Assembly (NCBI GenBank): GCA_903772945.1
Contig: CAICTM010000207.1
Span: 27,670-91,669, forward strand
Length of the DNA stretch: 64,000 bases
From: Seminavis robusta
Taxonomy: Eukaryota; Bacillariophyta; Bacillariophyceae; Naviculales; Naviculaceae
Direction of reading: 5' to 3'
Below, in pieces: positions 1 through 8,830 of this stretch. Below the pieces are notes generated by a model. It made no database searches and was not told where the DNA came from. It was given only the letters and a program-made list of their open reading frames with translations. A program made the position numbers and the translations under genes. Every line of letters begins with the position of its first letter. The first letter of the stretch is position 1.

Positions 1-207
1 CTTGGACAGTTTGACGACATGCAAGCCTGCAATGAAAAATCCAATCTTCCAAAAGAGTCTATCAAGGACAGTGATGCCACATGGGATTCCATCATGGGAA
101 CTACGAACAAGTACAATCACAAAGGATACAATGCAGAAGAAGCGGTGGACGAGAACGATGATGATAGTATTGGAAGTGGTGCTGGAGGAATCTATGCAAA
201 TTTGTAG
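1..207 (+). CDS. 3' end of an unknown protein gene (partial)
   Basis: A frame is open from the first base of the window and closes at a TAG at 205-207, giving about 68 residues. The translation is polar and acidic near the end (an Asp/Asn-rich stretch, then Gly/Ser/Ala), as in many protein tails, and no domain is recognisable. It is followed directly by a minisatellite. I treat it as the last exon of a gene starting upstream of the window. It could be chance, since nothing in it is conserved to my eye. Confidence 0.35.
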   Translation, partial: LGQFDDMQACNEKSNLPKESIKDSDATWDSIMGTTNKYNHKGYNAEEAVDENDDDSIGSGAGGIYANL

Positions 208-261
208 ACGACAGAAGAGCAGAGCGAGGGCCATGTGCTCACTGAGTGGTCCTCCTCCCTT

Positions 262-910
262 GCGCTGAGCAGCAGGCTGGACCTCTATTTATGTCAATGC
301 TGGGGGGCCTGCAGTTGTTGTGTTCAATTCGATACATCTTTGTTACACGCGGTTGCTTGGACAGGAAGGCATCTAGGATCCTCTTTCGTGACACTGAGCA
401 GCAGGCTGGACCTCTGCCTAATTGTCAACGCTGGGGGATCTTGTGTTAGTTGCCCCTTGTATTTATTGGTTGCACTGTTGGGCGATGAGGCGACCACGAC
501 CCTCTTGCATGACTTTTGAGCAGCAGACTGGACCTCTGTTCGGGCCAATGCTGGGAACTGGTGGTAGTTGCCCCTTGTGTTTATTTGTTGCATGAAACAT
601 GGCGTCGATCATCCTCTTACATGGCCCTGAGCAGCAGGCTTGACGTTTGTTTATGCCTGTGCTGGGATCTGGTTGTACTTTTCCCTTGTATTTTGATTGC
701 ATGGTACCGGTAGGGCAGTAGGGCGTTTATGATCCTCTTACATGGCATTGAGCAGCAGGCTGGACCTATGTTTCGGCCAGTGTAGGATCTGGTGATAGTT
801 ACCCCTGCAGCTATGTAGGTCGTTAGTTACTTGTGTTACCGGTATACGTGTAGGTTGGTATAGGGATGCTTCAAGGGTCCGTCATTATTGCATCGAGCAG
901 CAGGGCACTG
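262..910. repeat. Minisatellite, ~120-bp unit, six copies
   Basis: The phrase GAGCAGCAGGCTGGACCT recurs near 267, 394, 515, 628, 750 and 893, about 113-143 bp apart. Each copy continues with a diverged block containing 'TGCTGGG', 'GTTGCCCCTTGTATTT' and a 'GATCCTCTTACATGGC' end. Copies differ by substitutions and small indels. Small ORFs through it on both strands follow the repeat and are not taken as genes. Confidence 0.85.
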
Positions 911-1184
911 TCAGTGGATCTACAGAGCACTGCCTCATACTTTTCCGGATCAAGTTGCTCGATTGTTGGTTTGGAGTGATCCATGCACCAACCGAAACGA
1001 AATGCACCGTAATATGCGTGCACTCTCCTCCACCCATCATAGCTTACCGTATAACCCCGCGCTGTAGCTTGGATAGTCGCAGGAGCTGATCCCAAAAGAC
1101 AAGGATATCACAGTAATGCTGACAGACTGAAACGAATCGCGAGAGAACAAAGGTGTGCAGATCATTATTCTACAGAGTTTGTCC

Positions 1185-1427
1185 TTTTACCTCGGCAGTC
1201 TGCCTGAGCCCTCACCCCCCTTTTTGGTATTTCCTAACCTCGGCAGGTAAACTGCCTGAGTTCTCAACCCCTTTACCTCGGCAGTCTATCTGCCTGAGTC
1301 CTCTACCCCTTTACCTCGGCAGTCCATCTGCCTGAGCCCTCTACCCCTTTACCTCGGCAGTCTATCTGCCTGAGCCCTCCACCCCTTTACCTCGGCAGGT
1401 TAACTGCCTGAGTCCTCTACCCCTTTA
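1185..1427. repeat. ~38-bp tandem repeat built on a palindrome (CTCGGCAG...CTGCCTGAG)
   Basis: About six head-to-tail units carry CTCGGCAG, a short loop, CTGCCTGAG and a spacer such as CCCTCTACCCCTTTAC. Each unit is an imperfect inverted repeat. The same unit occurs singly at 49741-49775 (inverted) and at 55083-55122, where it forms the outer edge of R1-type repeats. This stretch therefore looks like an expanded element end rather than an independent satellite. Confidence 0.8.
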
Positions 1428-1435
1428 TTGGCAAA

Positions 1436-1508
1436 CATTCTGTCTGTGGGATCCCCCTGGTTTTTGTCTGTGGGATCCCCTCGTTTTGTGTCTGTGGGAT
1501 CCCCTATT
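1436..1508. repeat. ~26-bp GGATCC minisatellite (a second patch at 1914-1966)
   Basis: Three copies of 'GTCTGTGGGATCCCC' followed by a T/G-rich spacer run straight into the start of an R1 copy. Two more copies at 1914-1966 immediately follow the end of that R1 copy, so the R1 body is flanked on both sides by the same minisatellite. Confidence 0.8.
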
Positions 1509-1903
1509 CCGGTGAAGCCAGGGTGTAAGGATAGAGATAATGTAAGCTGGCAAAACTGGAAATTGAAGGTTCAATAAAAGTTAGGGGTAGGAATATATCA
1601 ATGTAATTTAAGGTTAGTGCACACAGGACAAAAACACAATAAGCCAGCAGGTGTTGTAAATTTAGAGTTACACAATCGAATGATAGCTGTAAATTTTGGG
1701 TTAGGCCGTGGCTACGCCAATGCTAGCTTAATTAAATAAAAAAGAAGGTTACAGTGAGGGAATGATACCGGGTGGCAACACACGACGAAGTCGGGTGTTG
1801 TCGCCAGGGTTAGCTTGAAAGAAGAAGAGTGCAATCTCAAACATGTCATCCTTCTTCTATCTGTCTTTCTGCCGAGGTATCGCAGCTCCCGCTGACTTAA
1901 ATA
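1506..1903 (+). repeat. R1 dispersed repeat, copy a (diverged)
   Basis: This is the most diverged R1 copy. It begins ATTCCGGTGAAGCC and ends at CTGCCGAGGTATCGCAGC...GCTGACTTAAAT. It shares the blocks 'AAGGATAGAGATA', 'AGTTAGGGGTAGGAA', 'AATAAGCCAGCAGG' and one hairpin (1771-1807) with the copies at 2554-2953, 2974-3380, 55179-55599 and, inverted, 46497-46834. It has no coding capacity. Confidence 0.85.
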
Positions 1904-2133
1904 TGCCTATGCAGTGTCTGTGGGATCCCCCTTCTTTTGTGTCTGTGGGATCCCCCTCGTTTTGGTGAAGCCAGGGTATAGGGTTAAGGTTAATCATTTT
2001 GCTGCAGCCACGCATTCTATCGTCCATCGAGGATCGACCCCTAGCACCGCAGGCTGCCACCTACTGACAACAGCCATCGAGAGGGCAACGACCATTTGTC
2101 ACGGCACCAACTCGGGTCCACGGCAAAGCAACT

Positions 2134-2379
2134 ATGCCAAGCAAGTATGGAACACCTGCGAAGGATCCGGGTTTCTACGAAGCAGAGTGCAACATATTTC
2201 ACCATACGTATGATAGAAAGAAAATTGCAAGAGAGAGGAAAGATAGTGCAACCCATCATGATCTACAACTTGAGCGGGTTAAAAAATCATTTGACAAAGC
2301 AATTTGTGCTCGCAAGGGTTTGTGGTGGCGGAAAAATATATTGCCAGGGCTTGTAGAGAAATACGGCTACAGTAAATGA
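2134..2379 (+). pseudogene. Short unrecognised ORF fragment between R1 copies
   Basis: This 81-residue ORF lies in the ~560-bp unique stretch between R1 copy a and the remnant at 2467. It is rich in Lys/Arg/Glu and ends in a plausible 'LPGLVEKYGYSK' tail. I recognise no family. An overlapping 86-residue ORF in another frame is equally open, so coding status is doubtful. It may be a piece of a larger gene cut up by repeat insertion. Confidence 0.2.
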
Positions 2380-2466
2380 AATGCTTCTGTATCATTGTCG
2401 ACGTACTGTATTAGCCAGTGGTCTACCTACTGATCCTCCAGATTCTCCTCTTTGTACATGTATTGC

Positions 2467-2537
2467 AGCAATCTCAAATGCGATCCTCTTCTATCTGTCT
2501 TTCTGCCGAGGTATCGCAGCTCCCGCTGACTTAAATG
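2467..2537 (+). repeat. R1 repeat, right-end remnant only
   Basis: Only the last ~70 bp of R1 are present, from 'GCAATCTCAAATGC' to 'GCTGACTTAAATG'. It is separated from copy b by the TATTTCC spacer that joins adjacent R1 units. Confidence 0.8.
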
Positions 2538-2553
2538 CTATTTCCTATTTCCT

Positions 2554-2953
2554 ATTCCGGTGAAGCCAAAGTATAAGGATAGAGATAGTCATAAGCCAAC
2601 AAAACTGAACATTGATGAAGTTAGGGTAGGAATTAATATTTAAGGTTAGTGCAATCAGCACAACAGCACAGTAAGCCAGCAGGAGCTGTAAATGTTAGAG
2701 TTACAATAAGGGAATGGCAGCTGGTAAGTTATAGAGTATTGGGCGGCAACACACGACGTAGTCGAGTGGTGTTGCCAGGAATAGCTTAATAAAAAGAAGG
2801 TTGCAATGAGGGAATGAATGATACCAGGCGGCAACACACGACGTAGTCGGGTGTTGTCGCCAGGGCTAGCTTGAAAGATGGGTGCAATCTCGAACATGAT
2901 CCTCCTTCTTCTATCTGTCTTTCTGCCGAGGTATCGCAGCTCCCGCTGACTTA
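2554..2953 (+). repeat. R1 dispersed repeat, copy b
   Basis: A full R1 body with two hairpin blocks, at 2741-2777 and 2827-2861. Each has the form GGCGGCAACACACGAC - 3-nt loop - GTCGGGTGTTGTCGCC. The first block is the more diverged. It is joined to copies b0 and c by short TTTCC-rich spacers, forming a local tandem of R1 units. Confidence 0.88.
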
Positions 2954-2973
2954 TTTCCTGTTTCCTGTTTCCT

Positions 2974-3380
2974 ATTCCGGTGAAGCCAAAATATAGGGAT
3001 AGAGATAGGTGTAAGCCAACAAAACTGGAAATTGAAGATTCTACATATTTAGGGGTAGGAATAAATCATGATTATTCAAGGTTAGTGCACTCAACACAAT
3101 AAGCCAGCAGAAGCTACAAATGTTACAGTTACATAAGGGAATGGCAGCTTTAAAAATTATGGTTAGCGGGCGGCAACACACGACGAAGTCGGGTGTTGTC
3201 GCCAGGGCTAGCCTAAATAAAAAAGAAGGTTACAATGAGGGAATGATATCAGGCGGCAACACACGACGAAGTCGGGTGTTGTCGCCACGGCTAGCTTGAA
3301 AGAAGAGTGCAATCTCAAACATGTCATCCTTCTTCTATCTGTCTTTCTGCCGAGGTATCACAGCTCCCGCTGACTTAATG
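2974..3380 (+). repeat. R1 dispersed repeat, copy c
   Basis: A full R1 body with hairpins at 3169-3204 and 3252-3287 and the standard right end (CTGCCGAGGTATC...GCTGACTTAATG). It is the last unit of the local R1 tandem before the Crypton-like element. Confidence 0.88.
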
Positions 3381-3499
3381 TTTAGAGTTGTGTGCATGCT
3401 TTGATTCTGTATTTCCGTTCGGTCTGCACTACGGTACAAATGCGCCCAGCTGGCTGCGCGATCATATGTATTGTATGCGACATGGATTGGTGCTGGCTT

Positions 3500-6130
3500 T
3501 GTTTTGACTTTCCTGGAAACCCTCTGAAACACCCATAAGGCGCCCAACGCCCATCCGAAACGCACCCACTAAGTAATAATACTTAATAAACATTTAGCTC
3601 TTAAGTATCCCTCAGAAAGCAAAGCGATATTCCAGTTTCGTTCCCGCATATTTTTCTCTTCAGACGCCCATGAGCCACGCTGGCTTACCGGCAATCATTC
3701 ATCGATTTCGAACGCCCTCTCTTGATGGTCGTCGAACACTCGTTGCTTCCACAATCCGACTCTACCATCATAGACCCACCGCCCAACCCAGAGAAGAGCA
3801 AACGCCCATGGCAACAAGCAACATCGAAATGCCCAACCATGACGCTGAAGACCTGACCTTGACAGTTGTCATTGAAGCCGAAGATCGAGAGATTGCCGCG
3901 AAACTCCAGGACATTAGAGACGACAGTGAGAGCAACAAAACTCCAGCAGCAAGAGCCCATTGCAATGATTTTCTGGCTCTACTTTGTCAGGAGAGAGGTA
4001 CCCCTGTGATAACTATCTAAGACTTACCATATTTCGGTCTGGAAGACATCGCTGAATATCAATCATGGTGGCACGACTTCTTTGGAAAATTTTTCAAGTA
4101 CTTGACCTTCGACGCCCACAAGTACAGAAACCCAAAGAATGCCCTGCTCAGTTACGAATTGGCAACGGGCTATGCCAGTGCAATCAAGTCTTTCTTGGAG
4201 AATAGGTTCCGAACCAAACCCGCACTCAACGTCCTAGACGAGAATGGTAGTTGGAGGAAGCTCCGCAATGAGATGAGGAAGAATTTCAATTCACGCTCCT
4301 GGCAAACGGGAAAGCGAGTAGTGAATCCCCGCGTCGCATCATCAAGAGAGGATAGAGCAGCAATGGCCAACGCTTCAATTTGGCTTGCTTCGACGGAAAC
4401 CACAGAATTGTTTTGTCTCAATGTGTGGGCTTTGCATCTTCTAGCTCGTGGACGAGAAATCTCTTTTCTAAAAGCCAACGACATTAGATCTACAGGCACA
4501 TTCGACCAAGAATTCGAAGACGGAGTGCTTGATGTCAACATCCAACGAGACAAGACGAATCTAGTCCAAGACCTCAGCCTCTATCCACACAAGTGCGCCC
4601 TTCAACACGATCCCTATTTTGCTTTAATCTACAGGATCCTCGTCCTAGGATTCCAAGAGGAACTGTTTCCTATGTTTATCAAGCAAGCTTTCAGGGTAGA
4701 TAAGAACAAGAAGGATAAACCACAGGTCCAAGCTCTTTGGGAGCAATATTTCCTGCGCATTGTGAAAGCATTCCAGCAACTCTCGGAGTCCAGCAAGAAG
4801 AAGCTCCAGCAGCTTTTGTCGTTGAAAGATGAAGGCCTGACGAGCTACAGTAGTTGAAAGGGAGGTAAGCAAGATCTATGTGAAATGCCTGGTGTCAGCG
4901 GCATATCTCAGATCTACAGGACAGGTTGGGAATCACCAGACGCCCATTCCCTAATGGACTACATCCTTGCGACCAAAACGCTCACTAACCAACCCGGCAA
5001 GGCGTTAGCCGGGTGGACAGCCCGTCAATACGGTGAGATACGTGGCAGTGTTCCTCCATCCCTAGACTCTATTATGACCGAGCCTTCCCTGGTCGGTCCC
5101 TTTGTCCAAATGCTCTTTGCAGGCGACACTGAAGAGCGGTGGCCATTCAATATTCGGAGGATGCTCACAGCCTCCTTGCTCCGTCATTACAAGGAGTTCT
5201 TGATCATCTTAGAATTCCATCCCGAAGACGCTTTCATAAAAAAGAGCGACCACCCATTCATCAACGCCGTTGACGAAGCTAGAAACCTCGTGGGTGTCTC
5301 AAGTGAACTCTTCGAAAAGTGGTGCAAGGAAGTTGAGGAAGGCTTTCAAGTCGCCAACTACTCTTACATCCCGTGGCAGTTCCTATCAATCCAATCCGCT
5401 CAAGTCGACCCCAGATCCCTCTACGAAAATCAGGTAGCAATCCAAAACTCCCGCCCATCTTGCGGAAAAGGTAGAGATGCACGATGAGATTCACCAACTC
5501 CGCCTTGAGAACGCTCAGTTGATCCAAACTTCTCTTCATAATGAGCGAACTTTGACGATGATAGTTGACCAGCTATCTAAAATCTCCAATGTCCTCCAGA
5601 TCAAGTTCAACACGGAACCTTCATCGCCATCGCAGCCAGCCTCTCCTAGCCCGTCTGAGGAAGCCGTCAACAACTCTGCATTGATGCCGTTTTCAGAGAT
5701 CTACAGGAAATACAAACTCGTCACGCTTCCCTTGGATGACCTGTTTCAATGTTTCTTTCGGTACCGGTGTATGGAAGCATACCTCTTCCAACAGAAGAGT
5801 CCATCGTATAAACCCTTCTTCCCAAGGAGAAGAAACCAATCCGGGACTCCTACAAGCGATTGAAGAAGGCTATCAAAGTAATGCTCTACTTTTGTGAGAA
5901 GTATCCCAACCCGATGCCCAACGACCATGCGAGCGTTGCGAAATGGTATAAAGACTTATCGCGTGCTGCGACTCAAGCAGTTGCAAACTTGATGGAAGCA
6001 GTAGAAAAGAAGGAAGCCCCACAGACGGAACGCCTCACCATGCTTTCTTTCAGAGGAGCCCACTCGTCAAAGAATGGGACAATTCCGAGTCGCCCAACGC
6101 CCTCCACCTCCCTGTAGGTACCCCAGATCA
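3500..6130 (+). mobile_element. Crypton-like tyrosine-recombinase DNA transposon, decayed
   Basis: The boundaries are estimates. The element holds one long, broken recombinase gene at 3670-6117. Its upstream leader (about 3515-3625) matches sequence at about 11105-11225 beside the RusA element: 'GCGCCC(A/G)ACGCCCATCC', 'CTAAGTAAT', 'TTAGCTCT' and a 'GC(A)AGCGATA'-like block in the same order. No long terminal inverted repeats are seen, as expected for Cryptons, which are known in stramenopiles. There is no reverse transcriptase, so a DIRS retroelement is less likely. Confidence 0.5.
3670..6117 (+). pseudogene. Tyrosine recombinase (Crypton-type), interrupted by two stops and frameshifts
   Basis: The product would cut and rejoin transposon DNA. 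One frame runs 3670-5487 with two internal stops, TAA at 4018-4020 and TGA at 4855-4857, and protein-like sequence continues across both. Residues 'LARGREI' near 4447 resemble the box I arginine region, a 'RDKTN' segment follows, and 'PDAHSLMDYI' near 4936 with a later 'LAGWTARQYGEIRG' resembles the C-terminal His/Arg-to-Tyr segment of Crypton recombinases. A one-base shift near 5455 leads into a coiled-coil-like stretch ('EIHQLRLENAQL') and a Ser/Pro-rich linker, and another near 5830 leads into a last 85-residue helical segment. Family assignment rests on pattern recognition; pieces of the order are certain, exact catalytic residues are not. Confidence 0.5.
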
Positions 6131-6217
6131 TTTTAAAGATTAGCAGAAGTTAAATTTCATGCCGGTGTCAGAGCTTTAGGAATTGGAAATCCATGCCCCG
6201 GTTAGTTAGCCATAATT

Positions 6218-6733
6218 ATGGGTGCTTCCAAACCTTTACCTTCTATCTCCGTCCTCCGAAAATATTTTGATTACGACCATGAGCAAGGTTCTTTGATGTG
6301 GAACCCCCCCCATGGTCGAGCTGGTGCTATCGTAGGGCGCACCAATTCGATTGGGTACAAAAGCGTTTACCTCCAAGGACGCAAGTACAGAGTACACCGC
6401 ATTGTATGGGCGCTGTGTCATGGAGAGGATCCCGCACATTTTCATATAGACCATATCAACGGAGATTGTTCCAACAACAGGATTTCAAACCTTCGACTCG
6501 TAACGTAACAACAAAACAGTTACAATTCGAAAAAAACCTCTGATAATTCGTCCGGTGTGAAAGGTGTACATTGGATCAAGAACAGGAAGCAGTGGATAGC
6601 CTACATACATCAAAATGGAAAATCATATAGGAGACATTTCTCTAGTTATAAGGAAGCCGTAGCAGTCCGCACATTAGTCGAGTTGAGACTATTTGGAGAA
6701 TATTCCAGTTTGAACCGCAATAAACCAAATTAA
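6218..6733 (+). pseudogene. HNH-AP2 homing-type endonuclease with one in-frame TAA
   Basis: This is a DNA nuclease of the kind found in phages, algal viruses and mobile introns. Residues 1-96 hold an N-terminal half and the HNH core 'IDHINGDCSNNRISNLR' (about 77-93) followed by 'LVT'. A TAA at 6506-6508 comes next, yet the same frame runs on for 74 codons to a TAA at 6731-6733. That part has the usual linker ('QQNSYN') and an AP2 DNA-binding domain ('SSGVKGVHWIKNRKQWIAYI'). HNH-AP2 proteins normally have exactly this order with no break, so one substitution probably killed the gene, for example CAA to TAA. A solo HNH protein or stop readthrough is possible. Its last codons overlap the convergent zinc-ribbon ORF by 4 bp. 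Confidence 0.75.
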
Positions 6734-6909
6734 GAACATAAACTATTCGTCTTCTTCTTCTTCTTGACAGGAATGACAAAGTTCGTTACCATTGTCCACC
6801 ACGTAGCACAAGAAGGGCACCAGTTTTGCCCACATCCTGGACAGTGTGTGCTGTCAAGGATGTAATACCTCGAACATCCGGCACATCCGTACTTGTGAAG
6901 GCAAACCAT
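6730..6909 (-). CDS. 59-residue zinc-ribbon-like mini-protein
   Basis: An ATG at 6907-6909 opens 59 codons ending in TAA at 6730-6732. The protein has regularly placed cysteines: C3, C9-x2-C12, C23-x2-C26 and C31-x2-C34, with 'HCPGCGQNWCPSC' at the core. This is typical of a zinc ribbon binding one or two zinc ions. It ends in a Lys-rich tail (KKKKKT). The stop overlaps the stop of the HNH-AP2 relic, and the ORF lies 7 bp downstream of the end of the MITE-split ORF on the same strand. The cysteine spacing makes coding likely. Function is unknown; small DNA- or RNA-binding factors encoded by mobile elements or viruses have this form. Confidence 0.45.
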   Translation of the reverse strand: MVCLHKYGCAGCSRYYILDSTHCPGCGQNWCPSCATWWTMVTNFVIPVKKKKKTNSLCS

Positions 6910-6962
6910 AATCGAATTAATGAGCCTTGTTATTATTAATCTCTTCTCGAAGCTCCTTCATG

Positions 6963-7470
6963 TTAAGGAGGTACCACCCGCTTTTGAGTCATGAGTCGGG
7001 ATTCACAGCATTTTACTCGAGAAAATCGCGATAACAACAACAAATTAGCGATTTCGTTTTGCCTTTTTGGGACTGGCTGTTGTACCTGTTGTACTCAGTT
7101 CTGACAGTCCCCACAATACAGTTAAGTCTTCGAAACATACATGTTAAGAAGGAGTGACTTAGTTGGACCGCCGCTGGGGTCCTGGTCGATAGGTCTCAGA
7201 AGAGCCAGACCTAACGGTCGATTTTCGACATGTTATCAGAGTTAACAGGGAGCTGCATGGTCTAAGCCCCAGCGGCGGTCCAACTAGACGGGGTACTCCT
7301 GTTTGTTATATTACCAGCACTCTTTGTATTGGTCAAAGGCTTAACAGAGGTCTCTATTCTGCTCTACTGATCAGTCCAATTCAGCCATCGAAATCGGTTT
7401 TTTGTTGTTGTTGTCGCGATTTTACTTGTTAATCCCAACTCATGACTAAAAGCGGGTGGTACCTCCTTAA
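6963..7470. mobile_element. 508-bp MITE with ~38-bp TIRs and TTAA target duplication
   Basis: The left end TTAA|GGAGGTACCACCCGC (6963 on) and right end GCGGGTGGTACCTCC|TTAA (to 7470) are inverted repeats that continue inward through 'TTTTGAGTCATGAGTCGGGATT' with two differences. TTAA stands at both outer edges, as with piggyBac-type transposases. The uninterrupted host frame on either side confirms TTAA as the duplicated target. It has no transposase ORF, so it is non-autonomous. Confidence 0.85.
7158..7289. repeat. Inner inverted repeat nested in the MITE
   Basis: 'TTGGACCGCCGCTGGGG' near 7163-7179 is repeated inverted as 'CCCCAGCGGCGGTCCAA' near 7267-7283, about 87 bp apart. The arms are more GC-rich than the rest of the MITE. 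It could be a second foldback element inserted into the MITE or part of its own secondary structure. Confidence 0.7.
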
Positions 7471-7813
7471 TACAATGAAGCCGATACATCTTTGTGACGA
7501 TCTCGACAGCATAGTCCTTGACTTTGCAATCCTTCTTCCGTAGTCCAAGAAAAGTTTTCACCTTGTTCGGAATCCTGTAAGTCATCTTCTCGTTGTCGGA
7601 TTCCAAGTGCCAATAAGTCAAATGTTGCTTGTATGCCGTCTCATCGCCTTTCATTTGCTCCCTCATCAATGTAGTATCCTTGATAACCTTCGACGTGCTA
7701 ATCACTGTGTCCACAAACGAAGGCATTCTCCCCTTCCTCAGACCCTCTACAATAGCATTGAAAAGTGTCAACGTTGTGTACTTCAAGTCGTTGTAATGAT
7801 CTAGTCTCGTCTT

Positions 7814-8172
7814 GTCGTCTTCATGGAATTACCATGGGCAGTCCCACGTCCCCTCTTTTTTACTCGATTTTGTATAGAAAAATCAGTAGTCAGTCCTCGA
7901 CTGACGCATTTGCTTCATTTTTTTTACTTTCCCTCCGGCCCCCCTCTGCAGTAAGGTTAAGGTTAAGCCTACCCGGCGACTGAGGGCATCCCGATTGAGC
8001 CATTCCATGAATTCCGTAGCTTTCTATTTAATGTGACACTATCGCATGATTCAAATTCAAACTCAAACAATTAGCCTGTCATGCTCGATTTGTTTTTTAA
8101 TAAATTCAAGTCGTACACGTACCTTCCATCCATTCGTTCAATCCATCTCACTTTTTAAATGTTTTTGACGCA
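7814..8172. other. No gene seen
   Basis: A/T-rich sequence with T runs near 7917-7930 and no convincing ORF. The phrase CATGGAATTACC near 7822 and CATGAATTCCG near 8007 resemble each other, but I could not define an insertion from them. Confidence 0.4.
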
Positions 8173-8830
8173 ATGCCTCGCCGCCAATCTAACCAATGGT
8201 TGTTCAACCTACCGAATGAAGACAACACGCTGCCCAATTTGATTAAAGCCGCCGACCATGACGATGTGCTCTACATGACATACACGAAAAAGACAAGCCG
8301 AATGTTTGGGCGCATATTAACGACATGTTGCAAATACCCATCTAATTTGAAGAAGTTGTTAGGTCAAACATCAACATTCACCACGTGCCCTCCTCAAGTA
8401 GCCCAGCCATCCTAGCGGAGATTCAAATGAGCGCTGAATTTTGGGAAGCAGGAGAAATCACTGGAGCCAAAGCAAAATTCCTCGAGAAACTGAGAGACCT
8501 GAAAAACCGCATCCAAAAGGTCTGAAGTTAAACGACCTACTCGGGAATCAAAGAAAGCTTTGCAACGAATATCCAATCATCCTTGTTCAAACGTACATTG
8601 ATTTAGTCAGGTTTGTCAAGATTGAGGTTAAAGGTGCGATCCACACCAACACGTCCAAAATCCCGGTCACCCGTCTCGGCAAAACCCGCTGCATGTCGCT
8701 GCAGCAGAGCTTCAATCAACCACCGGTCGAACGACCGACCGAAGAAACACATCAAGAAGAGTTTGAGTTTGACACAAAGATTAGTAGAATTATGTTCTAC
8801 TGCGCCGAAGGCATGCTTTTACTTCACTAG
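8173..8830 (+). pseudogene. Frameshifted relic, possibly Rep-like (CRESS-DNA type)
   Basis: An ATG at 8173 opens 80 codons beginning 'MPRRQSNQWLFNLPNEDN'. This resembles the start of rolling-circle Rep proteins, where a Phe-x-Leu-Asn motif I follows a basic start. 'NLKKLLGQ' fits the usual spacing to the end of the HUH region. A one-base shift near 8360 continues into 'SAEFWEAGEITGAKAKFLEKL', like the post-YxxK 'F-E-GE' segment, ending at TGA near 8523. A second ORF to 8830 has 'LGKTRCMS', a faint Walker A echo. The HUH histidines and catalytic tyrosine are not visible, so identity is uncertain. Diatom-infecting viruses with such Rep proteins are known, which makes an old insertion plausible. 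It may equally be an unrelated broken ORF. Confidence 0.28.

Larger units (their letters stand above)
6917..7813 (-). pseudogene. ORF of unknown function split by a TTAA-flanked MITE
   Basis: The 5' part (7813 down to 7467) is open and rich in Lys, Glu and Thr. It has no ATG before 'GRMPSF', so the true start is unknown or lies in an unseen exon. The MITE then interrupts it, adding a false tail that stops at 7364. Past the MITE the frame resumes at 6966 and ends in TAA at 6917-6919. Deleting the MITE plus one TTAA joins 'YRLHCI' to 'NMKELREEINNNKAH' without a frame change, since the inserted length is 504 bp. That gives a protein of about 130 residues. I recognise no family. The neighbouring zinc-ribbon ORF follows on the same strand, so the two may come from one mobile or viral insert. 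Confidence 0.6.

Noticed and set aside
871-1095. 74-codon minus-strand ORF
   Set aside because: Its end lies in the minisatellite and no motif is visible. It has a slightly protein-like middle, but not enough to call.
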